The notes under the pieces are model-generated. The model worked only from the letters and a program-made list of their open reading frames with translations, had not been told where the DNA came from and ran no database searches. The position numbers were made by a program, and so were the translations under genes. 64,000 nucleotides of DNA from Acanthococcus lagerstroemiae. Its lineage: Eukaryota; Arthropoda; Insecta; Hemiptera; Eriococcidae. Of the stretch, positions 1-10,754 are shown one piece after another (position 1 is the stretch's first letter; each line of letters opens with the position of its first letter). Location: contig CM063109.1 in the NCBI GenBank assembly GCA_031841125.1, positions 6,300,321 through 6,364,320 on the forward strand, given 5' to 3'.

Positions 1-2516
1 TAGAAGTCGCCCTCACTAAAGTGAAGTGGGTTATAGTGAGTTTATCCGAGATACAACGCAGGGGGGATGGGTTAATCCAAAAAAAATCGGGAAACTTCTT
101 CTACTTTTTCGACGAAACAAGAGGCCAAAAGGGGGTAGGGTTTCTAATAGAAAAAAGGGATTTTAGAGCAAAGTAGTAGAAATCAAAGCGGAAAACAAGA
201 GGATTGCGGTGGTGAAAGTTGTTTTAGGGCAAGAGACAAAGCTAGTGCGGATCCAGTGTTATGCATCTATCTCAGGAGCGGAAGAGAAGGAGAAAGAAGC
301 CTTTTACGCTATACTGCAGGAGGTTTTAGAAAAAGAAAAGGAATTCTACTCGGTAATAATGGGCGACTTCAACGACAAAATAGGTGTTATTATTGGCGGA
401 GAAACCTGCGTCGGAACACATGGTCTTGGTAAGAGAAATCTTAAGGGCACGAGGTTTGTGGATTTTGCGGAGAGAAACAATAACATGTCAGTAGACAACA
501 CATTCTTCCAAAAAAAAAAAAAAAAGCTCGTAGATGGACTTGGGTGGCTCCTAATAGGAGAACTAGAAATGAGATCGACCATTGCCTTATCAACGACAGA
601 TCGGTGGTCTCTCATGATTTGAATTCTCGTCGGACCATAGGGTGGGGAGATGTACGCCCCAACTCCCAAAAAGGCCTAGAGCGAAATGGTGTACGAGAAA
701 GTCGAAGAGGACCACACTAAAGTTAATAATCCCGCTGTGCAGAATGGAGAAAGCGAAAGCTTCCCTGGAAATGGAACTGAAGTCATAGAAGAGCTGGAAT
801 TAGTTAGCTGAGCTGCAAGCAAATTATGACCACTTCGTCGAAACAATGAGAACCACGCTCAGTACTCTTGGGAAACAGAGGGAAGAGAGAAAAGTTGCGT
901 AACATATACGACCCAACCCCACTTCAGAAAATCGAATGTTCGGAGCTTCATAATGTAATTAAGAAAGGAATGAGGAACGACTGCAGGAACTTCGAAAGAA
1001 GAAAGGTTCAGGAGATAATTGAGAGTTCATGGTCAACTAAGAAATTGAAGAAGGAACTGTGTTATGGAAAGGATGTGGCGGTGGAGGTACTTGACAAAAA
1101 TGGTGTGAGAGTAACTCACCGGTCTGAGTTGATTCAGGAAGCCACTAGATTCTATGAAGAGCTATACAACCGAGTAGAATTGGGGCCTGAGGAGCAGGGC
1201 ACACGCGCAAGGCCGGGGGAACAGCTAGCCCAAAAATCCGTCGCCAAATAATGAGCCATTTCCAGGGATACTGGTACACGAGGTAGAGGATACTTTGAAA
1301 ATACTGAAAATAGGAAAAGCCTCAGGACCTGATAATATTGAGAACAAGACAATGGAAGAATTCGCTGAGGTAGTGGCTGAACCGCTAACGTTCGTATTCA
1401 ACCGAGTTATTGAAGAGGAGGCGGTACCAAGCTTTCGATACCGTCGACCATGCATATTTATGGGATGCCCTAAGGAAGCAAGCAGTTGACAATAAAATTA
1501 TGAGAATATTGAAGGTCCTCAACCAGGACACGCAAGCCTATATATGAACGGATAGACCTGGACCCCCATGCGGGAAAATCCCAGTTGAGTCCAAAGTTCC
1601 AGTTTTTGTCCCAGTTGAGTCCCGTATGATTCATGCAATAATTTGTAAATCAGCTGATGTAACCAACAAGCTGATACGACCGATAATGTCGGTACGGGTC
1701 GCAATGGTGTAATCACTCTTCAAGTTCGTTCGTGTACAATAATTGTAAGACGGGTGTCATCCTGATATTTTTCGGCTAATTGACGCACTCCTGGAAGTTC
1801 AGGATTTATCTTATCCAAAAATGAAGACTTCGAGACAGAACCGAGTGGTCGCAAACGCACATGTTAAATTCCTAGAGGAAAGTATGACTTCATTTTAAAA
1901 TAGTTCGGTGAGTCGGTACGATTATAAAAAGATAGTGAGCCGAAAGTTTTTGCCTCCAAAAATAAAGTAAGTGGATATTTTTAACCACACCTGCATTTTT
2001 GTGCAGCCAGTTCTAAGTCTGGTTAAGAGGGGAAGGAAAATATTCGCTTAAACGCCGGACTCAACTACGATGTATTCCTTTCATATGTGGGACTCAACCG
2101 CGATGTGCCCTTTTCCTTCCGGCGTTGTTCCGGACTCAACTGGGAACTAGCCCCCCCCCCCATGCAGCTTATACAAGTAGGGTAACCTCCTGTCTCCGAA
2201 TCTATTCAATGTAGTTGTGAAACAAATCTTCATGAAATTAGATTGGGCAAAACAAGGGGTCAAAATTGATGGGAAGCATTTGAACCATCTGAGGTATGCC
2301 GATGACATAGTGTTGATGAGTGGAGATAGAGGGAAAGTCCAGGGGATGCTCGTCGAGCTGGTCTCAGAAAGCGAGAAGGCGGGGCTTAGGGTAAACATAA
2401 GCAAGACCAAGATTATGAGCAATGCCACCAGGGATGGTATTTGGATAGGGGATAAGGAATTGGAATCGGTGGAAGAGTATCCATGCCGTAGCCAGATTAT
2501 TTTGTTGAAGTATTGA
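1..2516 (+). pseudogene. RTE-like LINE, endonuclease and reverse transcriptase relic, split by a DNA element
   Basis: This is a decayed non-LTR retrotransposon that once encoded an apurinic-type endonuclease and a reverse transcriptase. The endonuclease part covers about 40-640 and shows the MGDFN motif near 358, a region reading TRFVDFAERNNN, and then an A-run near 511-525 with frame loss. The linker and start of the reverse transcriptase cover 868-1420 and include KIGKASGPDN. After a gap, an AFDTVDHAYLWDALR stretch (1431-1490) corresponds to motif A. The catalytic YADD box lies at 2294-2305, followed by a palm/thumb region to about 2516. Several frameshifts and stops make it non-functional. 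The window starts inside the element, and the 3' end is not clear. A 585-bp DNA element at 1572-2156 interrupts the reverse transcriptase. RTE assignment rests on remembered family patterns, not on a search. Confidence 0.8.
1572..2156. mobile_element. Non-autonomous DNA transposon (MITE-like) with 9-bp target duplication
   Basis: A 585-bp insertion lies inside the LINE reverse transcriptase. CCCCCATGC occurs at 1563-1571 and again at 2157-2165, as expected of a target site duplication. The ends are imperfect inverted repeats: both read inward to CCCAGTTGAGTCC. Subterminal copies of AGTTGAGTCC (left, twice) and GGACTCAAC (right, three times) point towards each other. Removing the insertion and one duplication brings the LINE coding sequence back into register, which supports the boundaries. 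There is no transposase ORF. An 8- or 9-bp duplication would fit hAT or Mutator-like elements, but the superfamily is not established. Confidence 0.8.
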
Positions 2517-3841
2517 AACGTTATCAATTGGCCGACACGCAGAAATATTCGAACGTCGGAAAAATATTAATTTGAAAATTGGACATTGCGCGTCGCGACC
2601 GATGTGTCTTCTCGCTCTCACGGAAATAAATGAAGACTAGTTTAATTAGTTCATCGCTATTCGATAATAGATGGCCGATTGAGAGGTAGCCTGGCTAAGC
2701 TTCTACGAGAAAAGGAGAACGTACCTATCAGGTATCAGCATTAGCGTCGTGATACTGTCGTAAAAACAAACGACTCCATGAAATTAAAAGAACTCCGGAG
2801 ATTGGCCCATTAACCGAACAATTAGGTACAAAAAACAGGTAATAGTAAAAATCGAATTGTAAATGCTGCAATTAGTGTCGTCTTATCATCGTCTAGTTGT
2901 ATTATACTCATCATATGTACTTTTGCCGTCTTGCTTACCATTCGCTGCATCGTTTGTTGACCGCATACGGTGAGTTTTGGTACTAATGTTTCGTTTATTA
3001 CAAAACCAGAAGTTGAGATCTTTATGATGTATAAATACGCCGGTCGCTAGTCCATGTTCGAAGAAAGAACAAAAGTTTCCGCAGTCAAATCGTTTAATCA
3101 TGACCATCAACGTTAACCGCTTTGGTATAAGTTGCATTGCATGATGAGATTCTAGAACAGGTCAGGGTGCAGTGGATCGGAGAAAAATGGAGCCGAATTC
3201 CGAGAAAATTCGTCACCTCTTCGATTTTGATTTGTATTCTTCTCTCCCCTTAATTGGGACCGAATCTCCAATAGAAACAAAATAAAAAAAGGGAAAAAAG
3301 ATTAATTGTCAGCTTTTTGATCTGACCGTATACATTCATTCCTTCTGGCACCTCTGTGTCATGTAGTTTTGCTCTGGTGACCAGTCTTTTATTTGGTCGA
3401 AAGTTTGCTGTATCAGTGACTTCGTTCAAACAGATCTGAAAAAATTTCAAAATTGCAGGGTTGCAACAGCGGGGAACAGTATTTTTGTCAAAAAAAAAAA
3501 AGTTTAAAAAAGTGACCAGTTGAATTTAAAAAGTGACCAAAATTGACAATAGACAAAAAAAAGTGATTGAAAATGATTTTTTGCGACAGAATTTCTGACT
3601 GATATCCTTAAAGAGAGGACCTTCAAAAACATTTGGACAATGGCTAGGGCTGCAACTGTTTGCGGTGGGGGATACTAGACTAAATACAGGGTAGAAGAAC
3701 CTTGCTAGACAGTTTTCGGTGCCGCTTGAGAATACCGGACAATTTTGATTATTATTATTAAAAAAAAAAAAGAAGAGAGAGAGCGGAGGGATCCCGGTGT
3801 CATTCTCGGTTGTCGGTAACTCCCTTCCCAAAGTGGGGGGA
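2517..3841. other. No recognisable gene
   Basis: Apart from homopolymer A-runs near 3490 and 3760 and some sequence resembling the AAAAGTGAC-rich stretch at 6840-6930, nothing is recognised here. The short frames have no family resemblance. Confidence 0.5.
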
Positions 3842-4063
3842 TGTAAGACTCCGTCATGCCGAAATCTTGGTTGCGATGATACTCGCAGATAGATTCGTGC
3901 AGTGTACGAAATACATATTATAGTAGGTCGGAGTAACAGTTCTTATTCGAGTTCCGATATGTCGTGGTCTACACCCTCGGAACTGCAGCTTTTTGTTGAT
4001 TCAGTGTTCTCACTGCAATCATTTAGAAGCGTGATTTAAAGGCTATTCAGTTCTAGTTTTACA
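3842..4063 (+). repeat. Solitary LTR-like sequence related to the 9384-10658 array
   Basis: This 222-bp segment starts TGTAAGAC, ends TTTTACA and is preceded by a purine-rich tract ending GTGGGGGGA. Its first 60 bases resemble the LTRs of the downstream array, sharing the ATCTTGGT...GATACTCGCAGATAG order. Its length matches the 218-222 bp of those LTRs. It is therefore probably a diverged solo LTR of the same retrotransposon group. No internal coding region is attached and no clear target duplication was found. Confidence 0.55.
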
Positions 4064-4519
4064 TATTCATGTCAAAATTTAAAGAGTATCTGCACTATGC
4101 AGATACACTTTGGTACATGGATATATTATGTCTTCTGACTACCAAACACGTTTCACGCATTCAGTCGACCCACAACAGGAACGAATAAAAGTGATGACGT
4201 CATTGTAATTACATTATCGGTATTAGCCGTCCATTCTCGGTGTCCGTCGGTCGAAATGTGCCGCACATTTTGGTTGACAGCCAGCGATCAGACATATTCA
4301 TGTCAAAAATGTAATAAGTATCTACACTACATGCAGATGCATCAGTACATGGATACACTTATCTTATGGCTACCGAACACGTTCTACAAATTCAGTCGAC
4401 GTACAATAGGAACGAGTGAAAGTGATGACGTCATCATAGTAACAGTCTTGGTGTTAGTCGTCCATTCTCAGTGTTGGTTGTCATTTTCGGTGTCGGTCTG
4501 TCGAAACGTGATGCACAAT
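4061..4519 (+). repeat. Tandem duplication, period about 229 bp
   Basis: Two diverged copies start at ACATATTCATGTCAAAA near 4061 and 4290. Both carry a step reading GTATCT.CAC, a block reading CAGTCGAC, and a TGATGACGTCAT palindrome (a CREB/ATF-type site by sequence) near 4193 and 4423. The TTTTGGTTGACAGCCAGCG block at the end of the first copy recurs at about 6783, so the unit is also dispersed. No function is known. Confidence 0.7.
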
Positions 4520-4757
4520 TCAGGCATAATCGAAGAAAGAAGTGTAATCGCCAGTTTCGTCAAAACTCGTTTCTTAGGTGGTGCTGGGTCAACTCAGTGT
4601 TGCCCAAACAACGCAATGAAAAGTATCCTCCTATGATGTTTTTAAGGATTTAAAAATTTATCCACTGGATAACACTACTATAAGTGACATTGTTGTAATC
4701 CAAGACAGAAGTGTATGTACAGGAAAATGATGGTATAAACATATACATTAATCTTTG

Positions 4758-5180
4758 TAGTGGGATTTTGCGCATCCGGAGGAAGCTTCTGAGATAGAAA
4801 TTCCTAAGAAAGAAGTATAACTGCCGTAATAATAGGTATATGGACGCTGTTAAACAAAAACCTCCCAAGCGACCATTTGTTGACAAAATGAGTTGTTAGT
4901 ATCGTTGGAAAGAGCGCAAAAAAGTAAATTTTTTAAAAATTGGGCCCCCGATACAAAAATGTATATCCACGTTGAAAAAAGATTATCAGTGAACGCTATG
5001 TCCGTAAACCGGGATTATTCATTGACTTTTATTGCTACTCGCGTTTTCTCAAAAAACAGATTTTGTCGCTTGGGAGGTTTTTGTTTAACAACGTCCATAT
5101 ACCTATTATTACGGCAGTTATACTTCTTTCTTAGGAATTTCTATCTCAGAAGCTTCCTCCGGATGCGCAAAATCCCACTA
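4758..5180. repeat. Long inverted repeat with 116-bp arms
   Basis: Arms at 4758-4873 and 5065-5180 are reverse complements with one visible mismatch (CGCTGTT versus CGTTGTT), separated by a 191-bp spacer. Each arm contains the tip of a GTAAC-type element (GATTTTGCGCATCCGG) on the outside and the TATGGACGC..GTTAA terminus of a second MITE family on the inside. The spacer resembles the internal part of the element at 27936-28597 (shared CACGTTGAAAAAAG). The unit is best read as a composite or hairpin-forming element. Confidence 0.85.
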
Positions 5181-5397
5181 GTTACCCAGGTAACTAAAGG
5201 GAAACAAGGGTAATCTGAGGATAACCGAGGGTAACAAATAGGTAACTTTTCCGCCGCGGATAACTAGAAGGTAACTAATTGCGTAGTACCCCGCCAGTTA
5301 CCAGGATAACTAAAGGGAAACAAAGGTAATCTGAGAGTAACCCGAGGGTAACAAATGGGTAACTTTTCTGCGGGTAACTGGAGGATAATTTGCTGAC
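5159..5397 (-). repeat. GTAAC-rich inverted-repeat element, copy 1
   Basis: Begins with GGATGCGCAAAATCCCA and then consists of two tandem subunits of about 107 bp rich in GGTAAC and GTTACC. It is the same element as 52588-52841, in opposite orientation. Its outer right terminus is missing or changed. No coding capacity. Confidence 0.75.
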
Positions 5398-6540
5398 CAA
5401 TATTTTTTCAAACTAAAAATTCGCCGATAAAATTAAAAAAAAAATTTGAACATTTGCCGATTTTTTAATCATAATATTTTTTAATCGAAAAAAATAAAAA
5501 TAAACGAACAAACATTCTTAGAAAATGAAAAATTCAAATGAACAGTTTCAAATTTGCCGGCTGCCAAATGATTGGGGATGTTTCTTCGTCGCTGCAAATG
5601 CAGATTGGCACCTTATCCTCCAAGCACTCACATTTGCGCACATGAGCATACTCTAGTCTGGGAGAGTAAGCTGGAAGGATGTTAGGAATATGTGAGAGGA
5701 ACACACAACTTCCTTTACACATTAAGGTGGTCATTATTTATTCTTGGTGATCTTTTTTCTGAATTTCCTTTGATTTGTCTCCTAAATTGGTTTCAATATA
5801 AAATCAAAGAAAGAAAGAAAAGAAAAGAAAAAAAAGTATAAAGTTTTAGGTCGATTGGATTAGGGGAATCCATACCACTAGCTCCCTTTCGTTCTTATGG
5901 GAAAACACGTGGAGTTTTGACTTTTGTTCCAGATTAAATTTCCCTCCTATATTCAATAGGACCAAAGCCCGTAAATTAAACAATAGAACATTTGCTATCG
6001 GATTCAGCCTGTGACATTGGAAAATAAGTTTTTTGCTTTCAACTTTTAGATTTTAATAAAATGTTTAACTTACTCAAATTTCTGGCTCTAGGTCAAACAT
6101 AGAATCTAATAAAAACAGAATAGTCATTGTAATTCGAAATTCAACGTTTCCTACCTCACCGACTTTCAGATTTTCGAAATGTCTTCCACATTTCAGCTTT
6201 GTTTCAACCTTTCAGATAACGTTCGATACTCACCTTGAAACTATCGGCTTTTGACTGACTAGTCTCTGACAGGATTCCAGGGCACTCCATTTTCAGAAAC
6301 GAAATTTGACTTCCAGTTTGGGGAGGTGGAGAAGAAAACTGTGCCGACAAATATTTTCTGAAAACTAAAAATTCGCCGACAAAATATTTAAAAAATGAAA
6401 AAGGTGCCGAGTTCTTAATCAAAATATTTTTTAATTGAAAAAAAAAAGATAAAATAATAATAATAATAATAAAAATAATAATAATAAAAATAAATAAGCA
6501 GCCAAACAAACAAGCAAACATTCATAAAAAAATAAAAACA
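5395..6540. repeat. Direct repeat pair of an AT-rich segment
   Basis: The segments at about 5395-5535 and 6340-6540 share ACTAAAAATTCGCCGA, an AATATTTTTTAAT block and a tail reading AAACATTC.TA. The second copy is expanded by an AAT microsatellite at 6445-6495. Between the two copies (5540-6330) nothing is recognised, apart from an AAAG-type simple repeat near 5812-5835. Confidence 0.6.
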
Positions 6541-6818
6541 ATTTTTTTTTTTTTAGCGAGACACTTAACGCCTATAGGCCATGGCCTCGCAAAATTTTTC
6601 GACCACCAAATTATTGGGGGTCAACCCCACAGCCCCCATAGTTTCACCCCTGCATACCACGCTTCTCTATGAACAATCTCAGGCACTATACACTGCTTTC
6701 ATGAACACTTATTCAGTTTTTTGTCTCTCCTGAAAAATTTTTTAAATAACGGTTACACTTCTTTCTTCGACAGTGCCTCAGTTTTGGTTGACAGCCAGCG
6801 GTAAGACATATCTATGTC

Positions 6819-6849
<31 letters not shown>

Positions 6850-9383
6850 GAAAAAAAAGTGACGAAGTGATTCTTCTCAAAAAGTTGCCTAAACAGCGAC
6901 TTTTAGGCGATAAAAGTGACTTGCTTCCCTGTCGTTATGCTACACTTACAAAAATAATCCATAATCTGGAACTTTAATTAAGAACGTTTAATTGTGAATC
7001 GAACCACGTGAACTTTTACACGCATAATCTTCCCTTAACGGCTTCATCATTTCATTACACGTATCGTGTTTCCAAATGGCCGAAATTTTCTGGAGAAATT
7101 ATCGCCCAATTTACGTTTCTATAAATCGGGTACTCCAGCCCGTAAAAACACGAATAAGAGCACTAAAAAAAGTATACCTACTCGTTTAAAAGCACATTAG
7201 TAATGCGGCCAGGATGGATCGGCTATCGGGGTCGGTCAAGAGGGAAGTGAGGACAGAAAGAAAGAAAAAAAAAGGACAGAAAAAGCATTAAACGATGTAC
7301 TCGTAATTTCTATAAACGAGTTTACCAGCTCGATTTTTATAAGTACGTTCCATTACAGAGGAGATTTTTATTTTGGAAAGCGGCGGTCTCCGCGAAAATC
7401 TCCATAAAACATTGTATATGTTTATACGTTACTTTTTTTTTTTCTGTTTTAAAATCTAATTAAGGAGGCACGCGTCGGAACCGTATGCACGAAAATACGC
7501 GGTTAGCTTACTGGCCGTTGGCTGGCGGTATACGGTGCCCAATAAAGTGGTTTAAGTGGTCGTCCTCGCACGTGCGCCTCTTAATTAACGCCGATAATGA
7601 ATGTATAATTTACGCGATAAAATCGATTCAATTCGACTCGAATGCGCTGTTTACCATCAACAGATGGATGCTGAAGAGTCGTTCACATTTTGTAATACAG
7701 GGCTGCAAGTGTATATTCGCCATATATACAGTATACACTGCACAGTCGCAGGTATCGTCATAAAAGATGGTGTCGTATATATCCGTAAATGCGCATACGC
7801 CGGCAATGTGCACAGGTTACCTTTTTTTAATTTACGAGTAAACGAAGCGCCGGCCACGCGTATCCGATTTTCGAGTAACACTCGTAACGGAAGATCGGAT
7901 TCGTCGGCGCTTCCTGGGAAGAGCGACGAGCGAGATCGAGCGACTGATTGTCGACATGAGGCCCAGCTCGAGTAGAACGTCGCTCGCATCGCCGCCTTTT
8001 CACAGTTGCCTTTTACTCGAATTACATCAGCGAGAAGACGCTGAAGGGTATTGATTTTCATCGAGGTTGGTCGCAGCGGAAGAGCCTGTGCTCGACGACG
8101 ATGATGGCAATTTGAACCGCGATAGCAATCCCGCCAATCGACATCCGCAGATCGGGTACATGCATTTTCTGGTCTGGTTCTGCGATGCTATGCGATGCGG
8201 GGCCGCCGGTCGCCGTTGACGAAGACGATGGTGAAGTGACGGCTGTGTGAATTGCCACTAGCCGACGTGTGCACCGGTGAGACTACGAAAGATCCCAGAC
8301 GCTCGTTTCAGTCTAAATATTTGCCGGTCTGCCTTGTGGGCGATGCTGCGATGGTCTAAGACTTACACCATATCACTTTCACCGTCGAGAATGCCAGCAA
8401 TGTCTTCGAGTTACGCTGAACGGGCTGACAAAAGACGGGTCGACGATGTTCCGCGAAAAGGCGAAATTTTTATCCATTCTGAAGTTCGTAAGTGCTGCGC
8501 TTGGGTTCCTTACGGGCCCCTCGGCACGTTCGTAGTTCGTGTACGATATTTGAAACTCGTTTCCGACGATTCCCGAATATTCTTGTAATTCCCAATGCGA
8601 GTACTCGACGTGTTATACATTCACTCGGTTATTCCGAATCTCCCGTAGAGAATAACAAACATCTTCGAAAGATGGGTATAAAAGGAAATTTCCCGCTGTT
8701 CCGAGTGGCTTATTAGAGGAACCACCGGTTAAAAATATTTCAAAAACGAAACGATTTTCTCAGCGATAATTAATCATTTAATAACCCTTTTTCGTAATGA
8801 GACGAAGAAAGTTCGACAGTCGGAGTATTAAGTATATTTATTAGTTTGTTGATGAAAGTTTACCGCGCTAATTACCACGTATAGGTAGAGGGCACCTACT
8901 TATGTACGAAGCTAACTGGAATTTTATAATTTCGTTTGGAGCAATCATTGTCGGATTTCCGTAATGGCCTAATGGGGATCACGAACTGGGGGGACGGTCG
9001 GACCGCTCGCTATTTAGAAAATTACGGGTTTGTATAGACGCTGCCATTAAGATGATCGTTTTCATTTACACTGCACTAATACCTCAGTTATGCCGATCGT
9101 CTATAGTCGTTGCGGTTGGTTAAACTCGGTTAAACTGCGCCGTCGATTGGTTAATCCGAGTTAATCTGTTTGTTTGGTTCAACCGAGTTGGTGGTGCGTA
9201 CAGTAGCGACATATTATACACAAAAATATGTTTGTTCGTATTATGATAGCCCACCGAGTGTCACATGGCGGTCAATTTGGGACAGAAGGTGATCGAAAAT
9301 CAGTTTTTCTACGACTGATCCCAAAGTCGGAATTGCAATGAATCTCGAGGACTAACTTTTCACAACCCCCCGTCCTACTTTAA
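6541..9383. other. No recognisable gene; polyA tract; CpG-rich centre
   Basis: An A-run of about 26 bases lies near 6822-6847, after a fragment of the 4061-type repeat (TTTTGGTTGACAGCCAGCG at about 6783). From about 7200 to 8650 the sequence is richer in CpG than its surroundings and has overlapping open frames on both strands, including 134 codons on the minus strand at 7657-8061. None shows a recognisable domain and the frames lie over one another. I see no reliable exon. Confidence 0.4.
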
Positions 9384-9605
9384 TGTATGCAAGATATTCG
9401 TTCTGCCGAATATCTTGTCGTTGGTGTTGCGGGGATACTCGCAGATAGTCGAGCGCAGACCAAATTATAAAAGCCGGAATGTACAATGCCGATTATCATT
9501 CCGAAAGCAGACAACTGTGCTACATACCTACGGGACTCTCGACTTTTTGAGTCGATTCCGTATTATACTGCATCGATTATGATTTGTTAAACTTACAAGT
9601 TTACA
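9384..9605 (+). repeat. LTR copy 1 of a four-LTR array
   Basis: 222 bp, starting TGTATGCAAGATATTCG and ending ACA. It shares GATACTCGCAGATAGT, a TATAAAAGC box, and GACTTTTTGAGTCGATT with the next three copies. TG...CA ends and the TATA box fit a retrotransposon LTR. It is followed by only 27 bp of internal sequence (9606-9632) ending in a purine tract before LTR 2. It lacks a purine tract immediately upstream. Confidence 0.75.
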
Positions 9606-9632
9606 AATCGACTCAAAAATAACGAGGGGAGA

Positions 9633-9851
9633 TGTAAAATACTCGTTTTGTCGAGTATCTTGGTCGTTGGTGTTGCGGAGATACTCGCAGATAGTCAAGC
9701 GCAGACCAACTGATAAAAGCTGGAATGTATAATGCCGATTATAATTCCGAGAGCAGACAACTGTATTGCATACCTATGGGACTCTCGACTTTTTGAGTCA
9801 ATTCAGTATTATACTGCATCGATTATGATTTGTTAAGCTTACAAGTTTACA
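9633..9851 (+). repeat. LTR copy 2 of the array
   Basis: 219 bp, TGTAAAAT...TTTACA, preceded by the polypurine tract GAGGGGAGA. A perfect 7-bp hairpin (ATACTCG/CGAGTAT) lies near the 5' end. Followed by a 173-bp internal remnant (9852-10024). Confidence 0.8.
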
Positions 9852-10024
9852 AATCGACTCAAAAATAACTGAGTGGTCCTGTGGAAGACACGTAGACCGT
9901 AAATCGGAAAGCGAAAGACTGTAATTCCGAAGGGCTGATATGCTTAGACCGTGAGCCGGAAAATTCGAATAGACCGTAATTCAGAAAGCGTTTCACCCCC
10001 GTTTCCTCTAACGAGGAGGGGAGA
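9852..10024 (+). repeat. Retrotransposon internal remnant between LTRs 2 and 3
   Basis: Begins with AATCGACTCAAAAATAAC (leader side) and ends with the polypurine tract GAGGAGGGGAGA just before LTR 3. A related 198-bp remnant lies at 10243-10440 between LTRs 3 and 4. No gag or pol coding sequence remains. The remnants join the leader to the 3' untranslated end, as expected of a large internal deletion. Confidence 0.7.
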
Positions 10025-10242
10025 TGTAAGATACTCGTTCTGTCGAATATCTTGGTCGTTGGTGTTGCGGAGGTACTCGCAGATAGTCAAACGCAGACCA
10101 ACTGATAAAAGCTGGAATGTAAATGCTGATTATAATTCCGAGAGCAAACAACTGTACTACATACCTACGGGACTCTCTACTTTTTGAGTCAATTCAGTAT
10201 TATACTGCATTGATTATGATTTGTTAAACTTACAAGTTTACA
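10025..10242 (+). repeat. LTR copy 3 of the array
   Basis: 218 bp, TGTAAGAT...TTTACA, with a polypurine tract immediately upstream. Closely similar to copies 2 and 4. The TATA-like box here reads GATAAAAGC. Confidence 0.8.
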
Positions 10243-10440
10243 AATTGACTCAAAAATAACTTTAGTGGTCCTGTGAGAGACTTATAGACCATAAACTGGA
10301 AGGCGAAAGACTGTAAATTGGAGAGCGAAAGACTGTAATTCCGAAGGGCTGATATGCTTATAGACTGTAAACCGGAAAGTTCGCACAGACTGTAATTCAG
10401 AAAGCGTTTCATCCCCGTTTCCTCTAACGAGGCGGGGATA

Positions 10441-10658
10441 TGTAAAATATTCGTTCTGTCGAATATCTTGATCGTTGGTGTTGCGAAGATACTCGCAGAT
10501 AGTCAAGCGCAGACCAACAAATAAAAGCTGGAATGTATAATGCCGATTATAACTCCGAGAGCAGACAGCTGTACTGCATACCTACGGGACTCTCGACTTT
10601 TTGAGTCGATTCAGTACTATACTGCATCAATTATGATTTGTTAACTTACAAATTTACA
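10441..10658 (+). repeat. LTR copy 4 of the array
   Basis: 218 bp, TGTAAAAT...TTTACA, preceded by a degraded purine tract (GGCGGGGATA). It runs directly into unrelated AT-rich sequence, so it is the outer 3' LTR. No target duplication matching the left side of copy 1 is evident. Confidence 0.8.
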
Positions 10659-10754
10659 TATTTTATTGCATACTCTTACCCGTGGAAGTTTTTGTTTTTA
10701 ATTTCTAACTGACTGTTTTTTCTCCTTTCTTTCTATACAATCAGTCGAAGTGAC

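Noticed and set aside
6441..6500. Coding frame of 105 residues with Ile-rich segment
   Set aside because: Driven by an AAT microsatellite and A-runs.
7657..8061. 134-codon minus-strand gene
   Set aside because: No recognisable domain; overlapping frames on the other strand are equally long, as expected from local composition.
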